A DNA stretch of 64,000 bases from Pseudomonas putida S13.1.2 (GCF_000498395.2 NZ_CP010979.1:2852001-2916000); one strand, 5' to 3'; shown: positions 25,804 through 36,555, counted from the first letter of the stretch. Made by a program: numbers and translations. Notes: generated by a model not told the origin, from the sequence alone.

Positions 25804-28413
25804 GTGCTTGAAGCCTACCGCAAACACATCGAAGAGCGTGCCGCCCTGGGTATCGTGCCCCAGCCGCTGAACGCCGAACAAACTGCAGGCCTGGTCGAGC
25901 TGCTGAAAAACCCGCCGGCCGGCGAAGAAGCCTTCCTCGTAGACCTGATCACCAACCGCGTACCGCCAGGGGTCGACGAAGCTGCCTACGTCAAGGCTGC
26001 TTTCCTCTCTGCTGTTGCCAAGGGCGAAACCCAGTCGCCACTGATCGACCGCAAGCATGCCACCGAACTGCTCGGCACCATGCAGGGCGGCTACAACATC
26101 GAAACGCTGGTCGCACTGCTGGATGACGCCGAACTGGGCGCCGTCGCGGCCGAACAGCTCAAGCACACCCTGCTGATGTTCGATGCCTTCCACGACGTGG
26201 CCGAAAAAGCCAAGGCCGGCAACGCTCACGCCAAGGCCGTGCTGGACTCCTGGGCTGCCGGCGAGTGGTTCACCGCCCGCCCGGCCATCGCCGAGAAGTA
26301 CACCCTGACCGTGTTCAAGGTGCCAGGCGAAACCAACACCGACGACCTGTCGCCTGCTCCAGACGCCTGGTCGCGCCCTGACATCCCGCTGCACGCCCTG
26401 GCGATGCTGAAAATGGCCCGTGACGGCATCGAGCCGCAGCAGCCTGGTTCGGTCGGCCCGCTGGCACAGATCGAAGCCGTCAAGGCCAAGGGCTTCCCGG
26501 TTGCCTATGTTGGTGACGTGGTCGGTACCGGCTCCTCGCGTAAATCCGCTACCAACTCGGTACTGTGGTTCTTCGGCGACGACATTCCGTACGTGCCGAA
26601 CAAGCGCGCCGGTGGCTTCTGCTTCGGCACCAAGATCGCCCCGATCTTCTACAACACCATGGAAGACGCCGGCGCCCTGCCGATCGAATTCGACTGCACC
26701 AACCTGGGCATGGGCGACGTCATCGACGTTTACCCGTACAAAGGTGAAGTACGCCGCCACGAAAGCGACGAGCTGGTCACCAACTTCGAGCTGAAAACCG
26801 AAGTGCTGCTGGACGAGGTCCGCGCTGGCGGCCGTATCCCGCTGATCGTTGGCCGTGGCCTGACCGAAAAAGCCCGCGCCGAGCTGGGCCTGGGTGCTTC
26901 CGACCTGTTCAAGAAACCAGAGCAGCCTGCCGACTCCGGCAAGGGCTTCACCCTGGCGCAGAAAATGGTCGGCCGTGCCTGTGGCCTGCCAGAAGGCCAG
27001 GGCGTGCGCCCAGGTGCCTACTGCGAGCCGAAGATGACCACCGTCGGTTCCCAGGACACCACTGGCCCGATGACCCGCGACGAGCTGAAAGACCTGGCGT
27101 GCCTGGGCTTCTCCGCTGACCTGGTGATGCAGTCGTTCTGCCACACCGCGGCCTATCCAAAGCCGATCGACGTCACCACACACCACACCCTGCCAGACTT
27201 CATCCGCACCCGTGGCGGCGTGTCGCTGCGCCCAGGCGACGGCATCATCCACAGCTGGCTGAACCGCATGCTGATGCCTGACACCGTAGGTACCGGTGGC
27301 GACTCGCACACCCGCTTCCCGATCGGCATCTCGTTCCCGGCCGGTTCCGGCCTGGTGGCCTTTGCCGCCGCCACCGGCGTCATGCCGCTGGACATGCCAG
27401 AGTCGATCCTGGTGCGCTTCAAGGGCAAACTGCAACCCGGCATCACCCTGCGTGACCTGGTTCATGCCATCCCTTACTACGCCATCCAGAAGGGCCTGCT
27501 GACCGTCGAGAAGAAAGGCAAGAAAAACGCCTTCTCCGGCCGCATCCTGGAAATCGAAGGCCTGGACGAACTGACCGTCGAGCAAGCTTTCGAGCTGTCC
27601 GATGCCTCGGCCGAGCGTTCCGCTGCCGGTTGCACCATCAAGCTGCCAGAAAAGGCCATTGCCGAGTACCTGACGTCCAACATCACCCTGCTGCGCTGGA
27701 TGATCGGCGAAGGCTACGGCGACCCACGTACCCTGGAGCGTCGCGCCCAGGCCATGGAAGCCTGGCTGGCCAAGCCTGAGCTGCTGTCGGCTGACGCCGA
27801 TGCCGAGTACGCTGAAATCATCGAAATCGACCTGGCCGACGTCAAAGAGCCTGTGCTCTGCGCGCCGAACGACCCGGACGATGCCCGCCTGCTGTCTTCG
27901 GTACAGGGCGAGAAGATCGACGAAGTGTTCATCGGCTCGTGCATGACCAACATCGGTCACTTCCGCGCTGCCGGCAAGCTGCTGGACAAGGTCAAGGGCG
28001 GTATCCCGACCCGTCTGTGGCTGGCTCCGCCAACCAAGATGGATGCTCACCAGCTGACCGAAGAAGGCTACTACGGCATCTACGGCAAAGCCGGTGCGCG
28101 CATGGAAATGCCAGGCTGCTCGCTGTGCATGGGTAACCAGGCACGTGTGCAGACCGGTTCGACCGTGGTCTCCACCTCGACCCGTAACTTCCCGAACCGT
28201 CTGGGCGACGCCACCAACGTGTACCTGGCATCGGCCGAACTGGCTGCTGTCGCTTCGATCATCGGCAAGCTGCCGACCGTCGAAGAGTACATGCAGTACG
28301 CGAAAGACATCGACAGCATGGCTGCCGACGTTTACCGCTACCTGAGCTTCGACCAGATCGCCGAGTTCCGCGAAGCGGCAGCCAACGCCAAGATCCCGGT
28401 GGTTCAGGCTTAA
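25804..28413 (+). CDS. acnB: Aconitate hydratase B
   Basis: An 869-residue TCA-cycle enzyme interconverting citrate and isocitrate; AcnB-type enzymes can also hydrate 2-methyl-cis-aconitate. Order: N-terminal HEAT-like helical domain ([21 protein letters not shown]), swivel domain, then the catalytic domains. Cluster-binding cysteines lie in [18 protein letters not shown] and [10 protein letters not shown], as in AcnB. The GTG at 25804, with AGGGA 8 nt upstream, gives the family N-terminus; an ATG 15 nt earlier overlaps the ribosome site. It is followed by a strong terminator and converges on prpD. Confidence 0.97.
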   Translation: MLEAYRKHIEERAALGIVPQPLNAEQTAGLVELLKNPPAGEEAFLVDLITNRVPPGVDEAAYVKAAFLSAVAKGETQSPLIDRKHATELLGTMQGGYNIETLVALLDDAELGAVAAEQLKHTLLMFDAFHDVAEKAKAGNAHAKAVLDSWAAGEWFTARPAIAEKYTLTVFKVPGETNTDDLSPAPDAWSRPDIPLHALAMLKMARDGIEPQQPGSVGPLAQIEAVKAKGFPVAYVGDVVGTGSSRKSATNSVLWFFGDDIPYVPNKRAGGFCFGTKIAPIFYNTMEDAGALPIEFDCTNLGMGDVIDVYPYKGEVRRHESDELVTNFELKTEVLLDEVRAGGRIPLIVGRGLTEKARAELGLGASDLFKKPEQPADSGKGFTLAQKMVGRACGLPEGQGVRPGAYCEPKMTTVGSQDTTGPMTRDELKDLACLGFSADLVMQSFCHTAAYPKPIDVTTHHTLPDFIRTRGGVSLRPGDGIIHSWLNRMLMPDTVGTGGDSHTRFPIGISFPAGSGLVAFAAATGVMPLDMPESILVRFKGKLQPGITLRDLVHAIPYYAIQKGLLTVEKKGKKNAFSGRILEIEGLDELTVEQAFELSDASAERSAAGCTIKLPEKAIAEYLTSNITLLRWMIGEGYGDPRTLERRAQAMEAWLAKPELLSADADAEYAEIIEIDLADVKEPVLCAPNDPDDARLLSSVQGEKIDEVFIGSCMTNIGHFRAAGKLLDKVKGGIPTRLWLAPPTKMDAHQLTEEGYYGIYGKAGARMEMPGCSLCMGNQARVQTGSTVVSTSTRNFPNRLGDATNVYLASAELAAVASIIGKLPTVEEYMQYAKDIDSMAADVYRYLSFDQIAEFREAAANAKIPVVQA

Positions 28414-28437
28414 GCTGAGTTACAGGCAGTAAAGAAA

Positions 28438-28465
28438 GCCCCGGCAGCGATGCCGGGGCTTTTTT
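28438..28465 (+). terminator. Rho-independent terminator of acnB
   Basis: GCCCCGGC / GCCGGGGC stem (28438-28445, 28452-28459), 6-nt loop, then six T, 25 nt after the acnB stop. Confidence 0.93.
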
Positions 28466-28474
28466 GTTTCGGTC

Positions 28475-28580
28475 TGTACTGGCCCTATCGCCGGCAAGCC
28501 AGCTCCCACAGGTACTCCACAGGTCTTGAGAACTTTGGAGTACCTGTGGGAGCTGGCTTGCCGGCGATAGGGCCAGTACA
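28475..28580. repeat. Perfect 45-bp inverted extragenic palindrome pair
   Basis: Arms 28475-28519 and 28536-28580 are exact reverse complements with a 16-bp centre, between the acnB terminator and the end of prpD. It is the longest perfect pair in the window. Core: GCCGGCAAGCCAGCTCCCAC. Confidence 0.93.
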
Positions 28581-28587
28581 GGCAACC

Positions 28588-30072
28588 TTAAATCACAAAC
28601 AAATCCACGAACCTGTGTACCGCCATCTCTTCCAGCCGCTGCTGGTCCTTGCACACAGCCACAATCTGCTCACACCGCTGCCGGGCAAAGCGCGTCGCCA
28701 GGTTGGCCCTGAACTTGTCCTCCAGCAACGCAATACCCTCCCCGCGCCGCCGCCGGTGCCCGATCGGGTATTCCACCACCACTTGGTCAGTGCTGCTGCC
28801 ATCCTTGAAAAACACTTGCAGCGCGTTGGCGATCGAACGCTTGTCCGGCTCCAGATACTCGCGACTGAAGCGCGGGTCTTCCACCACCTCCATCTTCTCG
28901 CGCAGGCGGTCGATGCTGGGGTGGTTGGCATGGAAGGCATCCTCATAATGCTCCGCCACCAGATGGCCGAAGATCAGCGGCACCGCCACCATGTACTGCA
29001 GGCAGTGGTCACGATCGGCAGCATTGGCCAGCGGCCCGCTCTTGGAAATGATGCGGATCGCCGACTCCTGGGTGGTGATGACGATACGGTCGATTTCATG
29101 CAGGCGGTTGCGCACCAGTGGATGCAGGGTTACCGCCGCCTCGCAGGCGGTCTGGGCATGGAATTCGGCAGGGAAACTGACCTTGAACAACACGTTTTCC
29201 ATCACGTAGCTGCCCAAGGCTTGCGGCACGCGCAGCTCCTGCTGCCCGGCAGGTTTGAGTGCAAGGTCCTTGTTGGTATGGCTGAACAACACGTCGTAGA
29301 AGCCCCACTGTGGCGCAGTGAGCACGCCCGGTACGCCCATTTCCCCGCGCAAGGCGATATCGGCCAGGCGCACGCCCCGGCTGGAAGCATCACCAGCGGC
29401 CCAGGACTTGCGCGAGCCCGCATTGGGCGCGTGGCGGTAGGTGCGCAGGGCCTGGCCGTCGACGAAGGCATGGGACAAGGCCGAGAGCATCTGCTCCCGA
29501 TTGGCCCCCATCAACTTGGCACAAACGGCGGTCGAGGCCACCTTCACCAGAATCACGTGATCGAGGCCGACGCGGTTGAAGGAATTTTCCAGTGCCAGCA
29601 CACCTTGGATCTCATGAGCCATGACCATGGCTGCAAGCACATCACGCATCAGCAGCGGTGCCTCACCCGCGGCTACGTGCTTCTGTGACAGGTGATCAGC
29701 AACGGCCAGGATGCCGCCAAGGTTGTCCGAAGGATGAGCCCATTCAGCGGCCAGCCAGGTGTCGTTGTAGTCCAGCCAGCGCACCGTGCAGCCGATGTCC
29801 CAGGCCGCCTTGACCGGGTCGAGGCGGTAGGCGGTGCCGGGGACGCGGGCACCATTGGGCACCAGCGTGCCTTCCACCTGAGGGCCAAGGAGTTTGGTGC
29901 ATTCAGGGAAGCGCAGGGCCAGCAGGCCGCAACCAAGGGTGTCCATCAGGCAGTTGCGTGCGGTGTCCAGGGCCTCGAGGGACTCGACCCGGTAGCCGAG
30001 GGCGTAGTCGGCCAGGGTTTGTAACACCCGGTCGTAGTCCGGGCGGTCATTGAGGTCTACGTTGGCGCTCAT
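28588..30072 (-). CDS. prpD: 2-methylcitrate dehydratase
   Basis: A 494-residue MmgE/PrpD-family enzyme that dehydrates 2-methylcitrate to 2-methyl-cis-aconitate. The N-terminus ([28 protein letters not shown]) and the W-rich segment [26 protein letters not shown] region are diagnostic; length matches PrpD (about 483-495). Last gene of the prp operon, 170 nt after prpF across a palindrome pair. Its product overlaps in reaction with AcnD/PrpF encoded in the same operon. Confidence 0.95.
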   Translation of the reverse strand: MSANVDLNDRPDYDRVLQTLADYALGYRVESLEALDTARNCLMDTLGCGLLALRFPECTKLLGPQVEGTLVPNGARVPGTAYRLDPVKAAWDIGCTVRWLDYNDTWLAAEWAHPSDNLGGILAVADHLSQKHVAAGEAPLLMRDVLAAMVMAHEIQGVLALENSFNRVGLDHVILVKVASTAVCAKLMGANREQMLSALSHAFVDGQALRTYRHAPNAGSRKSWAAGDASSRGVRLADIALRGEMGVPGVLTAPQWGFYDVLFSHTNKDLALKPAGQQELRVPQALGSYVMENVLFKVSFPAEFHAQTACEAAVTLHPLVRNRLHEIDRIVITTQESAIRIISKSGPLANAADRDHCLQYMVAVPLIFGHLVAEHYEDAFHANHPSIDRLREKMEVVEDPRFSREYLEPDKRSIANALQVFFKDGSSTDQVVVEYPIGHRRRRGEGIALLEDKFRANLATRFARQRCEQIVAVCKDQQRLEEMAVHRFVDLFVI

Positions 30073-30109
30073 ATCCAGCTCCCTTCAGAATTGCCGGGGC
30101 TGCGGTGCA

Positions 30110-30198
30110 GCCCTTCGCGGGCTCGCCCGCTCCCACAGGTGATCACAAGCATCAGAACCTGTGGTCACCCTGTGGGAGCGGGCGAGCCCGCGAAGGGC
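30110..30198. repeat. Inverted extragenic palindromes between prpF and prpD
   Basis: Perfect 30-bp arms 30110-30139 and 30169-30198 (GCCCTTCGCGGGCTCGCCCG...) fill most of the 170-nt gap between two same-strand genes. Confidence 0.92.
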
Positions 30199-30242
30199 CG
30201 CAAAGCGGCCCCAACGAACTAAAGCCGAGCGCCAGTGGTGCT

Positions 30243-31433
30243 TTAGAAGCTATCGCCAGGCACGCGAACCCAGCCCTCCATCAGCACGCGAGCACTGCGG
30301 CTCATGATTGCCTTGGTCACTGTCCATTCACCTTCCACCCGGCGCGCCTCGGCCCCGACCCGCAGGGTGCCCGAGGGGTGACCGAAACGCACAGCGCTGC
30401 GTTCGCCCCCGCCAGCGGCGAGGTTGACCAGCGTGCCCGGAATGGCCGCCGCGGTGCCGATTGCCACCGCCGCCGTACCCATCATGGCATGGTGCAGCTT
30501 GCCCATCGACAAGGCCCGCACCAACAGGTCGACATCCCCTGCCTGCACCGCCTTGCCACTGGACGCAGTGTAGGTGTTCGGTGGCGCAACGAACGCCACT
30601 TTTGGTGTGTGCTGACGCCCGGCAGCCTGGTCGACGTTGTCGATCAGCCCCATGCGCACGGCGCCATAAGCACGAATGGTCTCGAAACGCAGCAGCGCCT
30701 GCGGGTCGCCGTTGATGGCGTCCTGCAGTTCGGTACCGGTGTAGCCGAGATCGGCAGCATTGACAAAAATGGTCGGAATACCGGCATTGATCAAGGTGGC
30801 CTTGAAGGTGCCGACACCCGGCACTTCCAGGTCATCGATCAGCTGGCCGGTCGGGAACATGGCACCACCGCCACCGTCTTCATCGGCAGCCGGGTCAAGA
30901 AACTCCAGTTGCACCTCTGCCGCCGGGAAGGTCACCCCGTCCAGCTCGAAGTCGCCGGTTTCCTGTACTTCACCTTCGGTGATCGGTACATGGGCGATGA
31001 TGGTCTTGCCGATATTCGCCTGCCAGATACGCACCGTGGCCATGCCGTTGCGTGGGATGCGCGCCGGGTCGACCAGGCCGCTGCTGATGGCGAACGAACC
31101 GACTGCGGCGGACAGGTTGCCGCAGTTGCCGCTCCAGTCGACGAAGGCCTTGTCGATGCTGACCTGGCCGAACAGGTAGTCGACATCATGCTCAGGCTTG
31201 ATGCTTTGCGACAGGATCACGGTCTTGCTGGTGCTCGACGTGGCGCCGCCCATGCCGTCGATCTGCTTGCCGTAAGGGTCGGGGCTGCCAATGACCCGCA
31301 GCAGCAGTGCGTCGCGGGCGGGGCCGGGGATCTGCGCCTGCTCGGGCAGGTCTTGCAGGCGGAAGAACACGCCTTTGCTGGTGCCGCCACGGATGTAGGT
31401 GGCGGGGATTTTTACTTGCGGTACGTGTGCCAT
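30243..31433 (-). CDS. prpF: 2-methylaconitate cis-trans isomerase
   Basis: A 396-residue PrpF-family isomerase with a double diaminopimelate-epimerase-like fold. It isomerises the AcnD product to 2-methyl-cis-aconitate. N-terminal IPATYIRGGTSKGVFF contains the family lysine (GGTSKG), and the TDRMGG-like GKQIDGMGGATSSTSKT segment and GNCGNLSAAVG are present. ATG 31433 gives the conserved N-terminus MAHVPQVKIPATY. It lies downstream of acnD, with which it always works. Confidence 0.95.
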   Translation of the reverse strand: MAHVPQVKIPATYIRGGTSKGVFFRLQDLPEQAQIPGPARDALLLRVIGSPDPYGKQIDGMGGATSSTSKTVILSQSIKPEHDVDYLFGQVSIDKAFVDWSGNCGNLSAAVGSFAISSGLVDPARIPRNGMATVRIWQANIGKTIIAHVPITEGEVQETGDFELDGVTFPAAEVQLEFLDPAADEDGGGGAMFPTGQLIDDLEVPGVGTFKATLINAGIPTIFVNAADLGYTGTELQDAINGDPQALLRFETIRAYGAVRMGLIDNVDQAAGRQHTPKVAFVAPPNTYTASSGKAVQAGDVDLLVRALSMGKLHHAMMGTAAVAIGTAAAIPGTLVNLAAGGGERSAVRFGHPSGTLRVGAEARRVEGEWTVTKAIMSRSARVLMEGWVRVPGDSF

Positions 31434-31470
31434 TGATGGGCTGTCCTGTCTGAAATGCATATGGCCTTTG

Positions 31471-31572
31471 GGGCTGCCTTGCAGCCCATCGCGACACAAG
31501 GCCGCTCCTACAGGGATCGCGTGACGCTGTGGGAGCGGCCTTGTGTCGCGAAAGGGCCGCACAGCGGCCCCG
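31471..31572. repeat. Inverted extragenic palindromes between acnD and prpF
   Basis: Arms of the CTCCTACA family (31490-31512 with 31528-31550, one mismatch) flanked by GC-rich GGGGCTGCC and GCGGCCCC, filling the 147-nt gap. Confidence 0.88.
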
Positions 31573-31580
31573 TTTCATGC

Positions 31581-34169
31581 TCAGGCGGTCGCTTCGAGGA
31601 AGTCCTGGGCAAAGCGCTGCAGCACCCCGCCCGCTTCGTAGATCGACACTTCCTCGGCGGTGTCCAGGCGGCAGGTCACCGGCACTTCCAGGCGCTCGCC
31701 ATTGGCGCGGGTAACCACCAGCGTCAAGGTTGCCCGTGGCGTACGTGCGCCAAGCACGTCATAGGTCTCGCTACCGTCCAGGCCCAGGGTCTTGCGGTCG
31801 GTGCCCGGCTTGAACTCCAGCGGCAATACACCCATGCCCACCAGGTTGGTGCGGTGAATCCGCTCGAAGCCTTCGGCGACAATGGCCTCGACGCCCGCCA
31901 GACGCACGCCCTTGGCCGCCCAGTCACGGGACGAACCCTGGCCGTAGTCGGCGCCAGCAACGATGATCAGCGGCTGCTTGCGCTGCATGTAGGTCTCGAT
32001 GGCCTCCCACATGCGGGTGACCTTGCCTTCCGGCTCGATACGCGCCAGCGAGCCCTGCTTCACGCTGCCGTCTTCCTTGCGCACCATTTCATTGAACAGC
32101 TTGGGGTTGGCGAACGTGGCACGCTGAGCGGTCAAGTGGTCGCCCCGGTGGGTGGCGTAGGAGTTGAAGTCCTCTTCCGGCAAGCCCATTTTCGCCAGGT
32201 ACTCACCGGCAGCACTGTCGAGCATGATGGCGTTGGACGGCGACAGGTGGTCGGTGGTGATGTTGTCCGGCAGCACTGCCAGCGGGCGCATGCCGCGCAG
32301 GGTTCGCTCACCCGCCAACGCACCTTCCCAATACGGCGGGCGACGGATATAGGTGCTCATCGGGCGCCAGTCGTACAGCGGCGCCACCTTCGGCCCACGG
32401 TCTTCCTCGATGGCGAACATCGGGATGTACACCTTGCGGAACTGTTCCGGCTTGACCGCAGCACGCACCACGGCGTCAATCTCTTCATCGCTCGGCCAGA
32501 TATCCTTGAGGCGGATTTCCTTGCCATCGACCACGCCCAGCACATCCTTCTCGATGTCGAAGCGGATGGTACCGGCAATGGCATAGGCCACCACCAGCGG
32601 CGGCGAAGCCAGGAAGGCCTGCTTGGCATACGGGTGGATACGCCCGTCGAAGTTGCGGTTACCCGACAGCACGGCGGTGGCGTACAGGTCTCGGTCGATG
32701 ATTTCTTGCTGGATCGCCGGGTCCAGGGCGCCAGACATCCCGTTGCAGGTGGTGCAGGCGAAGGCGACGATGCCGAAACCGAGTTGCTCCAGCTCCTTCT
32801 CCAGCCCGGCTTCTTCCAGGTAAAGCTGCACAGCCTTGGAACCTGGCGCCAGCGACGACTTGACCCACGGTTTGCGGGCCAGGCCCAGCCTGTTGGCATT
32901 GCGTGCAATCAGGCCAGCGGCTATCACGTTGCGCGGGTTGCTAGTGTTGGTGCAACTGGTGATGGCGGCAATGATCACCGCGCCGTCCGGCATCTGCCCC
33001 GGCACCTCTTCCCAGCTGCCGGCAATGCCTTTGGCTGCCAGGTCACTGGTAGCCACGCGCGCGTGCGGGTTGGACGGGCCGGCCATGTTGCGCACCACGC
33101 TCGACAGGTCGAAGCTCAAGGTGCGCTCGTAGACGGCGTCGCCCAGGCTGTCGGCCCACAGGCCGGTCGCCTTGGCGTAGGTTTCCACCAGCTTGACCTG
33201 CTGCTCTTCGCGGCCGGTCAGGCGCAGGTAGTCGATGGTCTGCTGGTCGATGGCGAACATCGCTGCGGTGGCGCCGTATTCAGGCGCCATGTTGGAAATG
33301 GTGGCGCGGTCGCCCAGGGTCAGGGCCCGGGCACCTTCACCGTGAAACTCCAGATAGGCGCCAACTACCTTCTGTTTGCGCAGGAATTCGGTCAGGGCCA
33401 GCACCAGGTCGGTGGCGGTGATGTTCGGTGCCAGCTTGCCGGTCAGCTCGACGCCGACGATTTCCGGCAGGCGCATCCAGGAGGCGCGGCCAAGCATCAC
33501 GTTCTCGGCTTCCAGGCCACCCACGCCGATGGCGATCACACCCAGGGCATCGACATGCGGGGTGTGGCTGTCGGTGCCGACGCAGGTGTCCGGGTAGGCC
33601 ACGCCACGGTCGTTGTGAATGACAGGCGACATCTTCTCCAGGTTGATCTGGTGCATGATGCCGTTGCCCGGCTGGATCACGTCGACGTTCTTGAACGCCT
33701 TCTTGGTCCAGTTGATGAAGTGGAAACGGTCTTCGTTGCGGCGGTCTTCAATGGCCCGGTTCTTTTCGAAGGCCTGCGGGTCGAAGCCACCGCACTCCAC
33801 TGCCAGCGAGTGGTCGACGATCAGTTGCACCGGCACCACCGGGTTGACGGCAGCCGGGTCGCCACCCTTGTCGGCGATGGCATCGCGCAGGCCGGCAAGG
33901 TCGACCAGCGCGGTCTGGCCGAGGATGTCGTGGCACACCACGCGGGCCGGGAACCACGGGAAGTCGAGGTCGCGCTGGCGCTCGATCAGCTGGCCCAGCG
34001 AGGCGTCGAGAGTTGCCGGATCGCAGCGGCGCACCAGGTTCTCGGCGAGCACGCGGGACGTGTAAGGCAGGCCGTCGTACGCGCCGGGCTTGATCGCCTC
34101 GACCGCCGCACGGGCATCGAAGTAGTCCAGGTCGGTGCCTGGCAGGTGTTTGCGGAATGCTGTGTTCAT
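31581..34169 (-). CDS. acnD: Fe/S-dependent 2-methylisocitrate dehydratase
   Basis: An 862-residue aconitase-family enzyme that dehydrates 2-methylcitrate to a trans-2-methylaconitate form needing PrpF. Cluster ligand region: SCTNTSNPRNV and FACTTCNGMSG; GTDSHTPHVDALG and DYGQGSSRDWAAKG are the family's substrate-binding segments. Length and operon position identify AcnD rather than AcnA. I use ATG 34169, which begins the conserved MNTAFRKHLPGT; an ATG 21 nt upstream is in frame. Lies between prpC and prpF. Confidence 0.95.
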   Translation of the reverse strand: MNTAFRKHLPGTDLDYFDARAAVEAIKPGAYDGLPYTSRVLAENLVRRCDPATLDASLGQLIERQRDLDFPWFPARVVCHDILGQTALVDLAGLRDAIADKGGDPAAVNPVVPVQLIVDHSLAVECGGFDPQAFEKNRAIEDRRNEDRFHFINWTKKAFKNVDVIQPGNGIMHQINLEKMSPVIHNDRGVAYPDTCVGTDSHTPHVDALGVIAIGVGGLEAENVMLGRASWMRLPEIVGVELTGKLAPNITATDLVLALTEFLRKQKVVGAYLEFHGEGARALTLGDRATISNMAPEYGATAAMFAIDQQTIDYLRLTGREEQQVKLVETYAKATGLWADSLGDAVYERTLSFDLSSVVRNMAGPSNPHARVATSDLAAKGIAGSWEEVPGQMPDGAVIIAAITSCTNTSNPRNVIAAGLIARNANRLGLARKPWVKSSLAPGSKAVQLYLEEAGLEKELEQLGFGIVAFACTTCNGMSGALDPAIQQEIIDRDLYATAVLSGNRNFDGRIHPYAKQAFLASPPLVVAYAIAGTIRFDIEKDVLGVVDGKEIRLKDIWPSDEEIDAVVRAAVKPEQFRKVYIPMFAIEEDRGPKVAPLYDWRPMSTYIRRPPYWEGALAGERTLRGMRPLAVLPDNITTDHLSPSNAIMLDSAAGEYLAKMGLPEEDFNSYATHRGDHLTAQRATFANPKLFNEMVRKEDGSVKQGSLARIEPEGKVTRMWEAIETYMQRKQPLIIVAGADYGQGSSRDWAAKGVRLAGVEAIVAEGFERIHRTNLVGMGVLPLEFKPGTDRKTLGLDGSETYDVLGARTPRATLTLVVTRANGERLEVPVTCRLDTAEEVSIYEAGGVLQRFAQDFLEATA

Positions 34170-34236
34170 ATCGTTATCAGGCTCGGTCACGGTAGGGTCG
34201 TGGATAGCGTTCTAATTGCTGTCCTGTATTGGCTGC

Positions 34237-34336
34237 TCCGGCCTCATCGCCGGCAAGCCAGCTCCCACAGGTACAGCACAAGCCTCAAAGGCGGTGCAAC
34301 ACCTGTGGGAGCTGGCTTGCCGGCGATGAGGCCGGA
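34237..34336. repeat. Inverted extragenic palindromes between prpC and acnD
   Basis: Perfect 36-bp arms 34237-34272 and 34301-34336 (TCCGGCCTCATCGCCGGC...) in a 193-nt same-strand gap. Confidence 0.93.
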
Positions 34337-34362
34337 ACAGGCCACCCCACAGGTTCGGTCTG

Positions 34363-35490
34363 TCAGCGCTGCTCGATCGGCACGAACTGGCGCTGCTCGA
34401 CGCCGACATACTCGGCGCTCGGGCGGATGATGCGGTTGTTGGCACGCTGTTCGAAGACATGCGCCGCCCAGCCGGTCAGGCGCGAGCAGACGAAGATCGG
34501 GGTAAACAGCTTGGTCGGGATGCCCATGAAGTGGTACGCCGAGGCATGGTAGAAGTCGGCGTTGGGGAACAGCCGCTTCTGCTCCCACATGGTCTTGTCG
34601 ATGGCCTCGGAAACCGGGTACAGCACCTTGTCGCCCACTTCATCGGCCAGTTGCTTCGACCAGCCCTTGATCACCTCGTTGCGCGGGTCGGACTCTTTGT
34701 AGATGGCATGGCCAAAGCCCATGATCTTGTCCTTGCGCTCCAGCATGCGCAGCAGCTCGGCGGTGGCTTCCTGCGGGCTCTGGAAGCGCTCGATCAGCTC
34801 CATCGCCGCCTCGTTGGCACCGCCGTGCAGCGGGCCGCGCAGCGCGCCGATGGCAGCGGTGACGCAGGAGTACAGGTCGGACAGGGTCGAGGCGCAAACG
34901 CGGGCGGTGAAAGTGGAGGCGTTGAACTCGTGCTCGGCGTACAGGATCAGCGACACGTTCATGACCTTGACGTGCAGCTCGCTCGGCTTCTTGCCGTGCA
35001 GCAGGTGCAGGAAGTGGCCGCCGAGCGTGTCTTCGTCACTGGTGCAATCGATGCGCACGCCATGGTGGGTGAAGCGGTACCAGTAGCACATCACTGCCGG
35101 GAACAGCGCCAGCAGGCGGTCGGTCTTGTCGCGCTGGGCTTCGAAGGTGAGCTCGGGCTCCAGGGTACCCAGTACCGAGCAACCGGTGCGCATCACGTCC
35201 ATCGGGTGGGCGTCACGCGGGATACGCTCCAGCACTTCCTTCAATGCTTGTGGCAGGTCACGCAGGCCTTTGAGCTTGAGCTTGTAGTCGGCCAGCTCGG
35301 CCTGGGTTGGCAGCTCGCCGTACAGCAGCAGGTAAGCGACTTCTTCGAACTCGGCACCTGCTGCCAGATCACGCACGTCGTAACCCCGGTAGGTCAGCCC
35401 GGCACCGGCCTGGCCAACGGTCGACAGTGCGGTCTGGCCGGCCACCTGGCCACGCAGGCCTGCGCCACTGAGTACTTTCGCTTCGGCCAT
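34363..35490 (-). CDS. prpC: 2-methylcitrate synthase
   Basis: A 375-residue citrate-synthase-family enzyme condensing propionyl-CoA with oxaloacetate. Catalytic residues lie in YAEHEFNAST, GPLHGGANE and FPNADFYHA. The short length and the TYRGYDVRDL N-terminus separate it from the TCA citrate synthase (about 430 residues). AAGGAG precedes the ATG by about 8 nt. Third gene of the operon. Confidence 0.96.
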   Translation of the reverse strand: MAEAKVLSGAGLRGQVAGQTALSTVGQAGAGLTYRGYDVRDLAAGAEFEEVAYLLLYGELPTQAELADYKLKLKGLRDLPQALKEVLERIPRDAHPMDVMRTGCSVLGTLEPELTFEAQRDKTDRLLALFPAVMCYWYRFTHHGVRIDCTSDEDTLGGHFLHLLHGKKPSELHVKVMNVSLILYAEHEFNASTFTARVCASTLSDLYSCVTAAIGALRGPLHGGANEAAMELIERFQSPQEATAELLRMLERKDKIMGFGHAIYKESDPRNEVIKGWSKQLADEVGDKVLYPVSEAIDKTMWEQKRLFPNADFYHASAYHFMGIPTKLFTPIFVCSRLTGWAAHVFEQRANNRIIRPSAEYVGVEQRQFVPIEQR

Positions 35491-35544
35491 GGTGTTTCTC
35501 CTTTCTTGAATTTGTTATGGATTTCTTGCTGGCTAATTCAGTTG

Positions 35545-35656
35545 GCCTGTGCCGGCCTCTTCGCGGGTAAACCCGCTCCCACAGGTACAGCACAGCTTTT
35601 GAAACTTGTGTTTTACCTGTGGGAGCGGGTTTACCCGCGAAGAGGCCGGCACAGGC
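35545..35656. repeat. Inverted extragenic palindromes between prpB and prpC
   Basis: Perfect 43-bp arms 35545-35587 and 35614-35656 with a 26-bp centre. The core CCGGCCTCTTCGCGGGTAAA is the textbook P. putida palindrome. Confidence 0.94.
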
Positions 35657-35664
35657 GCCATCAC

Positions 35665-36555
35665 TTACCCTTTCTTCTGGGCAAACAGCGCGTCGAGGCT
35701 CTGCTCGAAGGCGTGGTAACCAATGGCATCGTAGAGCTCCATGCGAGTCTGCATGGTGTCGATGACGTTTTTCTGCGTGCCGTCGCGGCGCAGTGCGGTG
35801 TACACGTTCTCGGCCGCCTTGTTCATGGCACGGAACGCAGACAGCGGGTACAGCACCAGCGACACGTCGACCGAGGCCAGCTCTTCGGTGGTATACAGCG
35901 GCGTGGCGCCGAATTCGGTGATGTTGGCCAGAATCGGTGCCTTCACCCGATCAGCGAACGTTTTGTACATCTGCAGTTCGGTGATGGCTTCCGGGAAGAT
36001 CATGTCGGCGCCAGCCTCGATACACGCCTCGGCGCGATCAAGGGCAGCGTTCAGGCCTTCGACGGCCAGGGCATCGGTACGCGCCATGATCACGAAGCTG
36101 TCGTCGCTACGGGCATCGACAGCGGCCTTGATGCGGTCGACCATTTCCTGCTGGCTGACGATTTCCTTGTTCGGGCGGTGGCCACAGCGTTTGGCGCCAA
36201 CCTGGTCCTCGATGTGGATGGCGGCAGCGCCGAACTTGCTCATCGAGCGCACGGTGCGGGCGACGTTGAAGGCCGACGCACCAAAGCCGGTGTCGACATC
36301 CACCAGCAACGGCACATCGCACACGTCGGTGATACGGCGCACATCGGTGAGCACGTCGTCCAGGCCGGTGATGCCCAGGTCCGGCAGGCCCAGCGAGCCT
36401 GCGGCCACGCCGCCACCGGACAGGTAGATGGCCTTGAAACCGGCGCGCTTGGCCAGCAGGGCATGGTTGGCGTTGATGGCGCCAACCACCTGCAGTGGGT
36501 GTTCGGCGGCAACGGCGTCGCGGAAACGCTGACCGGGGGTGCTCTTCACAGTCAT
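35665..36555 (-). CDS. prpB: 2-methylisocitrate lyase
   Basis: A 296-residue PEP-mutase/isocitrate-lyase-family enzyme cleaving 2-methylisocitrate to pyruvate and succinate. The signature KRCGH is at 122-126 with catalytic C124; metal-binding DVDTGFG (86-92) precedes it. ATG overlaps the gntR stop by 4 nt, so the regulator and prpB are translationally coupled. Its substrate 2-methylisocitrate is the known effector of the related Pseudomonas regulator. Confidence 0.96.
   Translation of the reverse strand: MTVKSTPGQRFRDAVAAEHPLQVVGAINANHALLAKRAGFKAIYLSGGGVAAGSLGLPDLGITGLDDVLTDVRRITDVCDVPLLVDVDTGFGASAFNVARTVRSMSKFGAAAIHIEDQVGAKRCGHRPNKEIVSQQEMVDRIKAAVDARSDDSFVIMARTDALAVEGLNAALDRAEACIEAGADMIFPEAITELQMYKTFADRVKAPILANITEFGATPLYTTEELASVDVSLVLYPLSAFRAMNKAAENVYTALRRDGTQKNVIDTMQTRMELYDAIGYHAFEQSLDALFAQKKG

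Noticed and set aside
25525..28050. Very long open frame on the minus strand opposite acnB
   Set aside because: It is the GC-rich shadow of acnB codon structure: no ribosome site, no recognisable domain, and acnB matches its family along its full length.
31455..34430. Long plus-strand open frame opposite acnD
   Set aside because: Same effect. Its translation is low-complexity H/Q/A/G-rich and matches no family, while acnD is full-length on the other strand.
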